From Planctomycetota bacterium (GTDB lineage Bacteria > Planctomycetota > UBA1135): a stretch of DNA of 64,000 bases. A program made the translations under genes and the position numbers. The stretch spans positions 1 through 64,000 of the forward strand of contig JAJFFC010000005.1 in the NCBI GenBank assembly GCA_021776795.1, read 5' to 3'. The notes beneath the pieces are model-generated. The model searched no databases. It was given only the letters and a program-made list of their open reading frames with translations, and was not told the DNA's origin. This document shows, piece after piece, positions 42,874 to 51,295 of the stretch; the first letter of the stretch is position 1; every line of letters starts with the position of its first letter.

Positions 42874-43706
42874 TCCTTTCCCGTTTCCTCGTCGCCCTAT
42901 CCATGGCCACCACCATGGCGGCATGCGCCACACCCCCGCCGTCGGCTTTGGACCTGCCTGAAGAGGGAGCCATAGTGTTGGTGAAGACCGCCAGATTGCC
43001 GGACACCATGGATTGGTATACGCGCTTCGCCCATCACGCTTGGCTAGAAGTTCGCCTGGAGGGCGAGGCGTGGCAGCGTGTGGAAATCATCGACGAATGG
43101 TCCCCGCCGCGCATGCAAACTATCTCAGAATCCACCGTTCTTGCCGACTATCGCTGGCGCCGCCCGGTCGACGTCTTGGAAGTCCTGGTTGGAGAGTCCG
43201 CCCAAAGCGCAGGCGAACGGGTGCTAAACCTGGCTCGACAATGCGAAGAATTTGGCGTCAGTCATGAACGACGCCAACGCGCGCAGCAGTCCGGCGCTGA
43301 CCCAGAATCTTTGCACATGATTGGCCGTGGTTACCGCGCATGGCCCGGCCCCAACAGCAACAGCTTCGTGGCATGGGTGGTCGAGAACACCCCAAACCTC
43401 CACGCAGAGTTGGACCACAATGCCGTCGGTAAAGACGACACCGCGCCCTTCCGCATCGGTCGCACCAGCGCCGGTTTTGGGGTGGAAATGGATAGTTCCT
43501 ATTTAGGTGTGGGGCTTGGCCTACGCCAAGGCGCTGAGCTGCGAGTGATTGGCCTGACCCTCGGCATTGGATTGTGGCCCCCGGCGTTAAAACTTCCCTT
43601 CCTGCCAAGATTGGGCATGGACCCGGGCATGGTCGGGGCTGCTGGCGCCTTTGTCAGTCCAGAACAACATCGCGCCCGCTTTGCCGAAGCGAGCACCGCA
43701 CAGTAG
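42870..43706 (+). CDS. Lipoprotein of the DUF3750 type
   Basis: The 278-residue product starts with a lipoprotein signal (MILSRFLVALSMATTMAAC, cysteine near residue 19). The mature part contains FAHHAWLEVRLEGE, G-R-G-Y-R-A-W-P-G-P-N-S-N-S-F-V-A-W and D-H-N-A-V-G-K-D, the wording of DUF3750 proteins, where W-P-G-P-N-S-N-T-F appears. The C-terminal part has a glycine-rich hydrophobic stretch (LGVGLGLRQGAELRVIGLTL). Function unknown. It starts at GTG 42870 inside the stop of the radical SAM gene, so they are co-translated. Confidence 0.78.
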   Translation: MILSRFLVALSMATTMAACATPPPSALDLPEEGAIVLVKTARLPDTMDWYTRFAHHAWLEVRLEGEAWQRVEIIDEWSPPRMQTISESTVLADYRWRRPVDVLEVLVGESAQSAGERVLNLARQCEEFGVSHERRQRAQQSGADPESLHMIGRGYRAWPGPNSNSFVAWVVENTPNLHAELDHNAVGKDDTAPFRIGRTSAGFGVEMDSSYLGVGLGLRQGAELRVIGLTLGIGLWPPALKLPFLPRLGMDPGMVGAAGAFVSPEQHRARFAEASTAQ

Positions 43707-43716
43707 CGCTGGCCGG

Positions 43717-43753
43717 AAAAAAACAAACGCGCGCAGCTCGAAAGCTACGCGCG
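43717..43753 (-). terminator. Rho-independent terminator after tRNA-Lys
   Basis: On the minus strand CGCGCGTAGCT (43753-43743) and AGCTGCGCGCG (43738-43728) pair over eleven positions with one wobble around a stable TTCG tetraloop. TTTGTTTTTTT follows (43727-43717). It closes the rpsB-tsf-pyrH-frr-tRNA run six bases after the tRNA. Confidence 0.93.
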
Positions 43754-43758
43754 AAGTT

Positions 43759-43834
43759 TGGTGAGGGCACCAGGACTCGAACCTGGGACTTATTGGTTAA
43801 AAGCCAACTACTCTACCAACTGAGTTATGCCCCC
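43759..43834 (-). tRNA. tRNA-Lys (anticodon TTT)
   Basis: Complete cloverleaf on the minus strand. The acceptor GGGGGCA pairs with TGCCCTC (one G-T). The anticodon stem TTGGC/ACCAA region encloses T-T-T-T-A-A with anticodon TTT. The T arm reads CCAGGTTCGAGTCCTGG. A 3' ACCA is encoded (43762-43759). It sits 24 bases after the frr stop codon and just before a strong terminator, so it may be processed from the frr transcript. Confidence 0.96.
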
Positions 43835-43858
43835 GACCTGGCCGCTGCCAGGTGGCGC

Positions 43859-44437
43859 CTAGACCTCGAGGATCTCGGCAGTTTTGGATTTCAAGAGTTC
43901 TTCCAGGCGCGCTTCATGCTCCTTGAGGAGGTCTTGAATGTCATCCTTCGCGGATTTTACATCGTCCTCGGTCACGGCAACATCCCCGGCAGGATCTTTT
44001 TGTGCCTTCTCGACATCTTTGATTGCGTCACGACGGATATTGCGCATGGCCACCTTGGCGTCTTCTGCCAAGGTCTTGAGGTGACTCACCATTTTGTTGC
44101 GCTGGTCTTCAGAGAGGTGTGGCACGGTGACGCGCAGGGCCGGCCCCTCAATCGATGGGCTCAAACCCAAATCCGCTCCCAAAATCGCCTTTTCAACGCT
44201 CTTCAACCCACCTGGGTCAAAGGGCTTCACCAACAGGCAGCGCGCTTCCGGCACAGATATGTTGGCCATCTGGCTCAAGGGAGTCATGTTGCCGTAGTAA
44301 TCGACCCGCAGATTTTCGATCAGACCAGTCGAGGCACGGCCGGTGCGGATGCCACGGATGTCTTCGTGGAATTTCTCCACCGACTTGTCCATGCGCTCTT
44401 GAGAATCGTCGAGGAAAGATTGGTAGCTCTTACTCAT
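43859..44437 (-). CDS. frr: Ribosome recycling factor
   Basis: RRF splits post-termination ribosomes with EF-G. From ATG 44437 the protein has 192 residues, slightly longer than the usual 185. Typical segments: SVEKFHEDIRGIRTGRAS, VDYYGNMTPLSQMANISVPE, KPFDPGGLKSVEKAIL, LTEDQR-like HLSEDQRNKM, and A-M-R-N-I-R-R-D-A-I. A three-codon longer start at 44446 is possible. It is the last protein gene of the rpsB-tsf-pyrH-frr block. Confidence 0.96.
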   Translation of the reverse strand: MSKSYQSFLDDSQERMDKSVEKFHEDIRGIRTGRASTGLIENLRVDYYGNMTPLSQMANISVPEARCLLVKPFDPGGLKSVEKAILGADLGLSPSIEGPALRVTVPHLSEDQRNKMVSHLKTLAEDAKVAMRNIRRDAIKDVEKAQKDPAGDVAVTEDDVKSAKDDIQDLLKEHEARLEELLKSKTAEILEV

Positions 44438-44466
44438 GATGACCAAATGATAGGCGCGCCGCGCCC

Positions 44467-45195
44467 TCAGGAAGGGTTCTCAATCAGGGTGCCAATCGGC
44501 TCGCCCTGGGCGGCCAGAATCAGGCCGCGGTCCGCATTCATATCGAACACCACAATCGGCAGATTGTTCTCGCGACACAGGGTGAAGGCGGTTTGATCCA
44601 TGACCTGGAGCTGCATTGCGAGGACCTGATCGAAGGTCATGCGCGACTGGCGGACGGCATCTTGATGGATTCGAGGGTCTTTATCGTAGACGCCATCGAC
44701 CATGGTGGCCTTGACCAGGCGGGTGCAGTCGAGCTCAATTCCTCGCTGTGCCGCGGTGGTGTCGGTGGTGAAGTACGGCGAACCGAGGCCCCCGACCAAA
44801 ATCACCACACGCCCCTTCTCCAGGTGGCGCAGTGCGCGCCGGCGGATAAAGGGTTCACAAACCTTATGCACATCGATGGCCGACATCACGCGGGTTTGCA
44901 CTCCATGGGCTTCGAGGGCATCGGACAGAGCGAGGCCGTTGATTACGGTCGCCAACATGCCCATGTAGTCTGCGGTGGCACGTGCAATCCCCAGGGATTC
45001 GGATTGCTTACCCCGAAGAATGTTGCCTCCGCCGATCACGCAGGCGACCTGCACCCCCGCTGCGGCCAACTCATTGAGTTGCGCAGCGAGGTGCTTCACG
45101 CGCTCCGTGTCCAAACCAGTTTCACCCTCGCGGGCAAAGCCTTCGCCACTCACCTTAAGTAGGAGTCGTGGCGGGTTGTTGGGGGCAGCGCTCAA
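44467..45195 (-). CDS. pyrH: Uridylate kinase
   Basis: PyrH phosphorylates UMP to UDP in pyrimidine and envelope precursor synthesis. The 242 residues contain RLLLKVSGEGFA, QVACVIGGGNILRG, ADYMGMLATVINGLAL, VILVGGLGSPYFTTDTTAA, and V-D-G-V-Y-D-K-D-P-R-I, all family hallmarks. The start is a TTG at 45195, since no ATG or GTG exists between the tsf stop and the first beta-strand; this suggests reduced or coupled translation. Ten bases separate it from tsf. Confidence 0.95.
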   Translation of the reverse strand: MSAAPNNPPRLLLKVSGEGFAREGETGLDTERVKHLAAQLNELAAAGVQVACVIGGGNILRGKQSESLGIARATADYMGMLATVINGLALSDALEAHGVQTRVMSAIDVHKVCEPFIRRRALRHLEKGRVVILVGGLGSPYFTTDTTAAQRGIELDCTRLVKATMVDGVYDKDPRIHQDAVRQSRMTFDQVLAMQLQVMDQTAFTLCRENNLPIVVFDMNADRGLILAAQGEPIGTLIENPS

Positions 45196-45204
45196 CGAAC
45201 AGCG

Positions 45205-45810
45205 TTAAGAGCCGAGCTCGAAACGAGCAAACTTTTCGATGCGCATGTTCTCGCCGACCTTGGCAATCGTGGCCTTGAGGCGGTCGTTGATGGTCATGCT
45301 CGGGTCCTTGACGAACTCCTGCTCAAGCAGGGCACGCTCTTTGATGAACTTGTCGATGCGGCCATCGACAATCTTTTCCTTGATTTCGTCTGGCTTGTTG
45401 GCCATGTCCTCGGAGCCTAAAAGAATGCGGCGCTCTTCCGCAATCAACTCAGCTGGTACATCGGACGACTCAATTGCGACCGGGGCTGGCACCATGGCCG
45501 CAATGTGCATGCAGACATCGCTGCAAAGGTTTTCGAAGTCATCGCCACGGGCGACGAAGTCGGTTTCGCAAGCAATCTGCACCATCACGCCAACACGCTG
45601 GTTGTGATGAATGTAGCTGTAGATGCGGCCTTCCGCGGTGTCGCGGTCGGCTTTCTTGTCGGCAGTCTTCAGGCCCTTTTGGCGCAAAAGCTCCATGGCC
45701 TTCTGCTCGTCCCCACCGGTTTCGGCGAGGGCTTTCTTGCAGTCCATCATGCCGGCACCAGTCTTGGCGCGAAGCGCGGCGACGGTCTTGGCGGATATCG
45801 TGGTCGTCAT
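45205..45810 (-). CDS. tsf: Elongation factor Ts (short form)
   Basis: EF-Ts exchanges nucleotide on EF-Tu. The N-terminal UBA-like module is AALRAKTGAGMMDCKKAL followed by A-E-T-G-G-D-E-Q-K-A, and the TDF motif is in QIACETDFVARGDDF near residue 85. The 201 residues match the short one-core version found in Thermus and several other phyla rather than the 280-residue E. coli form. It lies 38 bases after rpsB and ten before pyrH. Confidence 0.95.
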   Translation of the reverse strand: MTTTISAKTVAALRAKTGAGMMDCKKALAETGGDEQKAMELLRQKGLKTADKKADRDTAEGRIYSYIHHNQRVGVMVQIACETDFVARGDDFENLCSDVCMHIAAMVPAPVAIESSDVPAELIAEERRILLGSEDMANKPDEIKEKIVDGRIDKFIKERALLEQEFVKDPSMTINDRLKATIAKVGENMRIEKFARFELGS

Positions 45811-45848
45811 CGGGATGTGCTCGTATTAGAGGGTAGGACGAAAGCGAA

Positions 45849-46829
45849 CTATTCGGCAGAATCGGCCGGCTTGTCGGTGGCAGGAGCTTCGGCAGCTGGT
45901 GCCTCCGTGGCAGGAGTTTCAGCAGCTGGAGCCTTCGTGGCAGGAGTTTCAGCAGCTGGAGCGGCCTCAGCGGCCTCAGCAGCCTTGTCATCAGGAAGGG
46001 CCTGGATCTCGACCTGACGATCGGCGGTTTCCAGTTGCTTGCGGTTGGGGCGGCGGGCGCCTCCACGACGTGGGCGAGGTACCGGTACACCTTTGCCGAC
46101 TGCGGCAGGCATTTCACCCTTAGGTTCGGCAACGCCACGCTCTTTGCGCAAGCGACGACCTTCCAGAACACCATCAAGGAGGTGCTCGAGAATCATGCTG
46201 ACCGAGCGGATGGCGTCGTCGTTGGCGGGAATGACGAGATCGCAGACATCGGGGTCGCAGTCGGTGTCAACCACGCCGATGACCGGGATGCCCATGCGCT
46301 GTGCTTCGCGCACTGCATTGCCTTCGACTCGTGGGTCGACCACGACCATGGCGCCAGGCAGGCGGACCATGTGGCGAATGCCATGCAAGTTACGGAACAC
46401 CTTGCGCTTTTCACGCAGGAAGCGGGAACCCTCTTTCTTGGTCAGCGAGTCCAAGTAACCTTCTTGTTCCTTCTTCTCGAGTTCTTCGAGGTAAGCGATA
46501 CGCGAGCCAATGACTTCGTAGTTGGTCAGCGTACCGCCAATCCAACGATCTTCGACGAAGTGCATTTCCGCCTTCTCTTTTACGGCAGCCATGGTGCCGC
46601 GCAGCTGGGCCTTGGTTCCGACGAATAACACGTCTTGGCCTGAGGCGACAATCTCGCGCAGGAAGTGGCGCGTGCGCAGAATCCCGCGGATGGTTTCCCG
46701 CAAGTCAATAATGTGGATGCGGTTACGCGACTCGAGGATGTAAGGCTCCATCTTCGGGTTCCAGCGGCCTACGCGGCAGCCGATGTGAGCGCCCGCATCG
46801 ATGAGGGCTTGAACGGAAAGGTCGGACAT
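45849..46829 (-). CDS. rpsB: 30S ribosomal protein S2 with low-complexity C-terminal tail
   Basis: The S2 core runs from MSDLSVQALIDAGAHIGC to about residue 225, with NPKMEPYILESRNRIHIID, the coiled-coil ELEKKEQEGYLDSLTKKE, and GAMVVVDPRVEGNAVREA and VIGVVDTDCDPD. A basic stretch (P-R-P-R-R-G-G-A-R-R-P-N-R-K) and then an A/P/E/T-rich tail of about 65 residues follow, encoded partly by a 30-base tandem repeat. The total of 326 residues is well above the 230-260 norm. The start was set at ATG 46829, the conserved N-terminus. The leader to 47055 has no gene but holds a small GGCCG/CGGCC hairpin at 46883-46897. Confidence 0.94.
   Translation of the reverse strand: MSDLSVQALIDAGAHIGCRVGRWNPKMEPYILESRNRIHIIDLRETIRGILRTRHFLREIVASGQDVLFVGTKAQLRGTMAAVKEKAEMHFVEDRWIGGTLTNYEVIGSRIAYLEELEKKEQEGYLDSLTKKEGSRFLREKRKVFRNLHGIRHMVRLPGAMVVVDPRVEGNAVREAQRMGIPVIGVVDTDCDPDVCDLVIPANDDAIRSVSMILEHLLDGVLEGRRLRKERGVAEPKGEMPAAVGKGVPVPRPRRGGARRPNRKQLETADRQVEIQALPDDKAAEAAEAAPAAETPATKAPAAETPATEAPAAEAPATDKPADSAE
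45871..45960 (-). repeat. Three tandem 30-base repeats inside the rpsB tail
   Basis: Units begin at 45871, 45901 and 45931. Units two and three differ at one position; unit one is more diverged. They encode ten-residue A-P-A-A-E-T-P-A-T-x blocks. The near identity suggests recent slippage or duplication. Confidence 0.85.
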
Positions 46830-47055
46830 GTTGGGAACCGGGTTTACCGGGGCGGCACCGAGGGTGAGTCGGGCCTGGCTGTGGCCGAAAAACGGCCGAG
46901 TTAGGCTGCGATTGCAGCGAGATTTCCAATTTCTGAGTGAAGGCACAGAAATGGCCGCATATTGTAGCCGTCGGCAGGCAGCGGTCAATGTACAAGAAGG
47001 GCCGAGTCTTTTCAAATGCGAAATCCTACGGGGTGATAGCCTTGAGTGAGGCCTC

Positions 47056-48030
47056 ATGCCTGCTCCCCCTCCATCCTCTGAGCCCGCCAAACGCCTGGCC
47101 ATCCTTGATCATCGTGGTGCCCCCCACGAGGAGGAAGCGGCGTATTTTAGGCAGTGCGGCTGGCAGGTGGAGAGTGCAGGTCATCTCCTGGCGAGCCTGG
47201 AGCTATTAAAGAGTGGTCCGGATGTCGCCATGGTTTTACCCCTGACCTTATTACCGCAAGGCGTGGAATGGCGCGAACTGCGTCGAGGGTTATCGCCTGG
47301 CGCCAAAGTGCCGTGGCTGCTGGTGCCCGACCCCAGCGCGCAGGCGAGTGCCATGCTGCAACTGCTGCGCACCGAAGCTCCCGTCGCCGATTGGGCTCGC
47401 CAAGATGCTTCGCCGGCAGAGTTGGAAGCCCGCCTGCAGGCACTGTTCCAACGGCAACAACGCTGGGCGGCGCAGTCTGAGCAGTTAATCACCTTAGAGG
47501 GGCAACTGGAAACCGACCATAAAACTGGCTTGGCCAATGACCGCCATTTCCGCCGCCGCCTGCATGAGGAAACGGAGCGTTCCACCCGCCATGGCAATCC
47601 CATGGTGTTGATGCTGGTCGATCTCGATGACTTCAAGAAGCTCAATGATCGCCACTCTTATGAATATGGCGATGATGCCCTGCGCCATCTGGCCGATTGC
47701 ATTCGCCAAAGTGTGCGCGCGATTGACATTCCGGCGCGCATCGGCGGCGATGAGTTCGCGGTGATCTTGCCGAGCACGACCTTACCCGAAGGCATTGCCG
47801 TGGCCAATCGTTTGCGTCAGGCATTGCGCACTGCTGTCTTGGGGCAATCGCTGGAGTCGGAACACCTGCAAGCCTCGATTGGTTTAGCCTCCTGCGATGG
47901 TCATACCGCCCTGGAAGCGCAACAAATTTTCTTACGCGCCAATGATGCCCTGAAAGAAGCCAAACAATCGGGCAAGAACCGCCTGGCATTTTACGACGTC
48001 TTGCAGCGGAAGTCGGTGGCTCAGCCCTAG
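47056..48030 (+). CDS. Diguanylate cyclase with degenerate receiver-like N-terminus
   Basis: A 324-residue GGDEF protein that should make cyclic di-GMP from GTP. The GGDEF domain spans about 155-315: DHKTGLANDRHFRRRL, MLVDLDDFKKLND, the active-site ARIGGDEFAVIL near 237-247, and A-K-Q-S-G-K-N-R. An R-A-I-D motif five residues before the G-G-D-E-F core fits the R-x-x-D inhibitory site. The first 130 residues look like a receiver fold (RLAILDHRGAPHEEE; GLPLTLLP-like strand) but the usual phospho-acceptor aspartate is missing from D-V-A-M-V-L-P, so control may not be by phosphorylation. A short coiled coil links the halves. Confidence 0.9.
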   Translation: MPAPPPSSEPAKRLAILDHRGAPHEEEAAYFRQCGWQVESAGHLLASLELLKSGPDVAMVLPLTLLPQGVEWRELRRGLSPGAKVPWLLVPDPSAQASAMLQLLRTEAPVADWARQDASPAELEARLQALFQRQQRWAAQSEQLITLEGQLETDHKTGLANDRHFRRRLHEETERSTRHGNPMVLMLVDLDDFKKLNDRHSYEYGDDALRHLADCIRQSVRAIDIPARIGGDEFAVILPSTTLPEGIAVANRLRQALRTAVLGQSLESEHLQASIGLASCDGHTALEAQQIFLRANDALKEAKQSGKNRLAFYDVLQRKSVAQP

Positions 48031-48051
48031 CGGAAACGCTCTATTCTGCCG

Positions 48052-49233
48052 TTATTCCGCAGTTTTGGCGAGAAACTGCATATCGAGCCAATTGCCGTGA
48101 CCACCAAAGGACAAGCCTTTGACCCCGCTCACGCGCAAGCTCAACTCTCCCGCTCCCGGCACCGCGACCACCATGCTGCGCGCCGCTTCCCCGACCTCTT
48201 GGCGTGGAACTTCGGCCAAGACCTGACCATCGAGAAGGACTTCAAAGCGCAAAGGTTGCGGGCGGTAAAAATGCTGCACCCGATCATCGACACCGACACT
48301 GACGAAGAACACGCCGGGACGACTCAAACCAAGTTGCATGGTCGTGGGCGCGCGCACGCCAAAGCCCTCGGCGAAACGCTGTTGCGCCACTTGCAAAAAA
48401 CCGCCCTCCACTGCGCGCCCAACCTTGGGCTGCCAGTTCATGGCAGCGCTCTCCGGCTTCTCCGGCACTGCCCACAGCGCATCATGCAAGGGAGTCAATC
48501 CGGCGCGCCGACGCAACCGCACCAATTCTTCGCGGGGCACCTGCCAGTGGGCTCCCCATGGCAAACGCATGCGCAAGAATTCTTGATCCAGGCTGAGAAC
48601 TTCGGCGCTAATGGTGCTGCCATGACGCAGCTCGACCCAAACCGCCTGCTCGGGCATGGGTAAGGGTTCCGGAATTAAACCAACTCCCGAAAGGTCCTCC
48701 CAGGAGAACAGACGGTCACCTCCGGGGCCCTCGAACAACACCCCTTCCTGAGTCCACTCCAAGAAGTACCCGCGCTGGACATCGCGATCGCCCTTGGGGG
48801 TGACCGCCCACAGCACATCTTGCTCCTGCTCCGCCTCGGGCAGACGTTGGCGGCCGAGCCGGACCAACCACAGAGTGTCGAGTGGCAGGACTCCGGTTCC
48901 TAATCCTAAACCGTGGATCTGGAAGCCGGGTTTGCCGTCAGCCAGGGCTGTTGGCATTCCTTGGAGCATGCCGCCATCGGCCAGAACCATTTGCCAAGCC
49001 GCTTGGGGAAGTTTCGCGGGGGCGGCCTGAGGAAATTCCAAACTCAGCCAGTCCTCGACCACTTCGGAGCTGCCGTCGGCAGCCACCCACAGCGGTGCGC
49101 CGGCTTCCCAAGATTGGACCGTCCCTACCGCCGCGGCATCGACACCAGGTCGTTCGGCGCGGAACAGGCGGGCATCGGCGAGGTCGGCCTGGGCCAAACC
49201 GGCCAGGAGGGCACTCAGGAGAGGAATCATCAT
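48052..49233 (-). CDS. Exported protein with C-terminal NPCBM-like domain
   Basis: A protein of about 393 residues with a signal peptide (MMIPLLSALLAGLAQA). The middle has two or three beta-rich repeats of W-x-x-L-x-G-V and V-W-V-E-L-R-H-G-S type, which resemble a sequence also seen in planctomycete polysaccharide-binding proteins. The last 130 residues have the NPCBM/NEW2 pattern: FAEGFGVRAPTTMQLGLS, FFVSVGVDDRVQ, RFEVLLDGQVLAEV, and LSLRVSGVKGLSFGGHGNWLD. NPCBM domains bind carbohydrate-like surfaces. It converges with the cyclase gene. No catalytic domain visible. Confidence 0.78.
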   Translation of the reverse strand: MMIPLLSALLAGLAQADLADARLFRAERPGVDAAAVGTVQSWEAGAPLWVAADGSSEVVEDWLSLEFPQAAPAKLPQAAWQMVLADGGMLQGMPTALADGKPGFQIHGLGLGTGVLPLDTLWLVRLGRQRLPEAEQEQDVLWAVTPKGDRDVQRGYFLEWTQEGVLFEGPGGDRLFSWEDLSGVGLIPEPLPMPEQAVWVELRHGSTISAEVLSLDQEFLRMRLPWGAHWQVPREELVRLRRRAGLTPLHDALWAVPEKPESAAMNWQPKVGRAVEGGFLQVAQQRFAEGFGVRAPTTMQLGLSRPGVFFVSVGVDDRVQHFYRPQPLRFEVLLDGQVLAEVPRQEVGEAARSMVVAVPGAGELSLRVSGVKGLSFGGHGNWLDMQFLAKTAE

Positions 49234-49364
49234 GCCAAAACGGCAGAAAACACGTGAACTAGGAGGGCCAGGGCGGCCCATGGGTTGGCATCAGAGTTGC
49301 TGTAAGACAAGCCCGCGTCAAGCGGAAAGTCACCGACTCCGGAAATAAGGAATAGCTGTCCAAG

Positions 49365-50969
49365 ATGCAGAAGCAACTGACCTTCGATACAGAAGCCCGC
49401 GAGGCCATTCTCCACGGTGTGGAGAAACTAGCCAAAGCGGTCGTCTCCACCCTCGGCCCACAAGGTCGCTGCGCCGTGCTCGACAAGTCTTGGGGCGGCC
49501 CGACCGTGACCAAAGACGGTGTCACGGTGGCGCGCGACATTGACTTGAGCGACAAGGCCGAAAACCTCGGCGCGCAACTCGTCAAGCAAGCCGCCACCAA
49601 AACCAATGACCGCGCTGGCGATGGCACGACCACTGCCACCCTGTTGGCTTGGAGCCTCTACAAGGAAGCGCTCCGCCACTTGGCCGTCGGCACCGATCCT
49701 AACGCCCTGATTCGCGGCATGCGCGCTGGCGCGGAAGAGGTCAAGAAGAACCTCGCCAAGCAAGCTAAGCAGGTCAAGGACAACGCTGGCATCAAGGCCG
49801 TGGCGACCATCGCCTCGAACAACGATGACGTGATTGGCAAGACGCTCGCTAATGCTTACGCCAAAGTCGGCAACGATGGTGTCATCACCATCGAAGAAGG
49901 CAAAAGCCTCGACACCGAAGTGCAAGTCGTCACCGGCATGCAGTTCGATCGCGGTTTCCTTTCGCCGAACTTCGCGACCGATATGGAGAGCCTCGAGTGC
50001 ACCTACCAGTCGCCGCTGATTCTGATCCACGAAGAGAAGATCAGCTCCATCCAAAGCTTGCTCCCCGCCTTGGAAAAGGCCAAGGAAGCTGGCAAGGCCT
50101 TATTCATCATTGCTGAGGACATCGAAGGCGAAGCCCTCGCCACCTTGGTCGTGAACAAGATGCGCGGCATCCTGGATGTTGTCGCGGTCAAGGCTCCGGG
50201 CTACGGCGATCGCCGCAAGGAAATGCTGCGCGACCTGGCGGCCCTCACTGGCGCCAATCCAATTATGGCCGATAGCGGCGTAGAGCTCGAAACCATCGCA
50301 TTGATCGACCTCGGTTCGGCCAAGAGCGTGGTGATTGATGGCAGCTCCACCACCATCGTCAAAGGCGCTGGCAAGAAGGCCGACGTCGAAGCACGCGCCG
50401 GTTTGATTCGCCGTCAAATCGAAGAGACCACCAGCGATTACGACCGCGAAAAGCTCGAAGAGCGATTGGCCAAGCTGGTTGGCGGCATTGCCCAAGTCAG
50501 CGTTGGCGGCGCCACCGAAGCCGAAGTGAAGGAGCGTAAGCACCGTTACGAAGATGCCAAGCACGCAACTGCCGCAGCTCTGGCGGAAGGCATTCTTGCG
50601 GGCGGCGGCGTGGCCCTGCTGCGCGCGGGCGCGGCGCTCAACGCCAAAAAGCTTGGCCTGGAAGGCGATGCCGTCACTGGCATCGCAATCTTGGCACGCG
50701 CCTTGGCCCAACCACTGCGCACCATTGCCAGCAATGCTGGTCTCGATGGCGCGGTGGTCGCGAACCAAGTGCTCAAGGAGAAGGCTGCCGGTTACGGCTT
50801 CAATGCCCTCACCGAAGAATACGGCGACATGTTCGAAATGGGCATTGTTGACCCCACCAAAGTCACGCGCACCGCGTTGGAAAACGCAATCAGCGTGGCC
50901 GCGACTCTCATGACCACGGATTGCCTCATCGTGGAGGCACCGCAAGACCAAGATGACGAAGACGAGTAG
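49365..50969 (+). CDS. groEL: Chaperonin GroEL, first copy (divergent)
   Basis: The 534-residue chaperonin folds proteins in an ATP-driven double ring with GroES. It has [17 protein letters not shown] where typical GroEL reads T-L-G-P-x-G-R-N-V, then [11 protein letters not shown], the nucleotide motif [30 protein letters not shown], and [11 protein letters not shown]. The C-terminus ends Q-D-Q-D-D-E-D-E, acidic and without the G-G-M tail. It differs widely from the second copy at 51296 and precedes groES, an order opposite to the usual groES-groEL. A GGAATAG-like weak ribosome site precedes ATG; no CIRCE element was seen upstream. Confidence 0.95.
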   Translation: MQKQLTFDTEAREAILHGVEKLAKAVVSTLGPQGRCAVLDKSWGGPTVTKDGVTVARDIDLSDKAENLGAQLVKQAATKTNDRAGDGTTTATLLAWSLYKEALRHLAVGTDPNALIRGMRAGAEEVKKNLAKQAKQVKDNAGIKAVATIASNNDDVIGKTLANAYAKVGNDGVITIEEGKSLDTEVQVVTGMQFDRGFLSPNFATDMESLECTYQSPLILIHEEKISSIQSLLPALEKAKEAGKALFIIAEDIEGEALATLVVNKMRGILDVVAVKAPGYGDRRKEMLRDLAALTGANPIMADSGVELETIALIDLGSAKSVVIDGSSTTIVKGAGKKADVEARAGLIRRQIEETTSDYDREKLEERLAKLVGGIAQVSVGGATEAEVKERKHRYEDAKHATAAALAEGILAGGGVALLRAGAALNAKKLGLEGDAVTGIAILARALAQPLRTIASNAGLDGAVVANQVLKEKAAGYGFNALTEEYGDMFEMGIVDPTKVTRTALENAISVAATLMTTDCLIVEAPQDQDDEDE

Positions 50970-50973
50970 AACG

Positions 50974-51273
50974 ATGAAGACCAACTTCACCCCAATCGAG
51001 GACCGCGTCCTCCTCCGCCCTGCCCAAGCGGAAACTGTGCGTGCTTCTGGCATCGTCCTTCCCGACGCGGCCACCGAGAAGCCATTGCGCGGCGAAATTC
51101 TCGCCGTCGGCCCCGGCCGTCCGGCCAAGGGCAGCGCCGAGCGCTTGGAAATGCCCGTGTCCGTCGGCGATCAAGTGGTTTATGGCCGCTACTCCGGCAG
51201 CGACATCAAGATCGATGGCGAGGAATACAAGATTCTTCGCGCCGACGAAATCCTCGCCCGCATCGAGGGCTGA
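50974..51273 (+). CDS. groES: Co-chaperonin GroES
   Basis: The 99-residue GroES caps the GroEL ring. Key parts: [16 protein letters not shown], the mobile loop [14 protein letters not shown], a [11 protein letters not shown] strand, and [11 protein letters not shown] with the C-terminal [14 protein letters not shown] 50974 is chosen as the conserved start; the frame is open further but overlaps groEL1. It lies four bases after the groEL1 stop and 22 before groEL2, placing one GroES between two GroELs. Confidence 0.97.
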   Translation: MKTNFTPIEDRVLLRPAQAETVRASGIVLPDAATEKPLRGEILAVGPGRPAKGSAERLEMPVSVGDQVVYGRYSGSDIKIDGEEYKILRADEILARIEG

Positions 51274-51295
51274 AAAACGTTTAGGAATCAGCATC

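Noticed and set aside
43574..44596. Plus-strand frame of about 340 codons over the tRNA-Lys and frr region
   Set aside because: Crosses a tRNA and a terminator and is antisense to frr and pyrH.
49234..49364. CIRCE element for HrcA control upstream of groEL1
   Set aside because: No TTAGCACTC/GAGTGCTAA pair, nor a close variant, could be found in the spacer.
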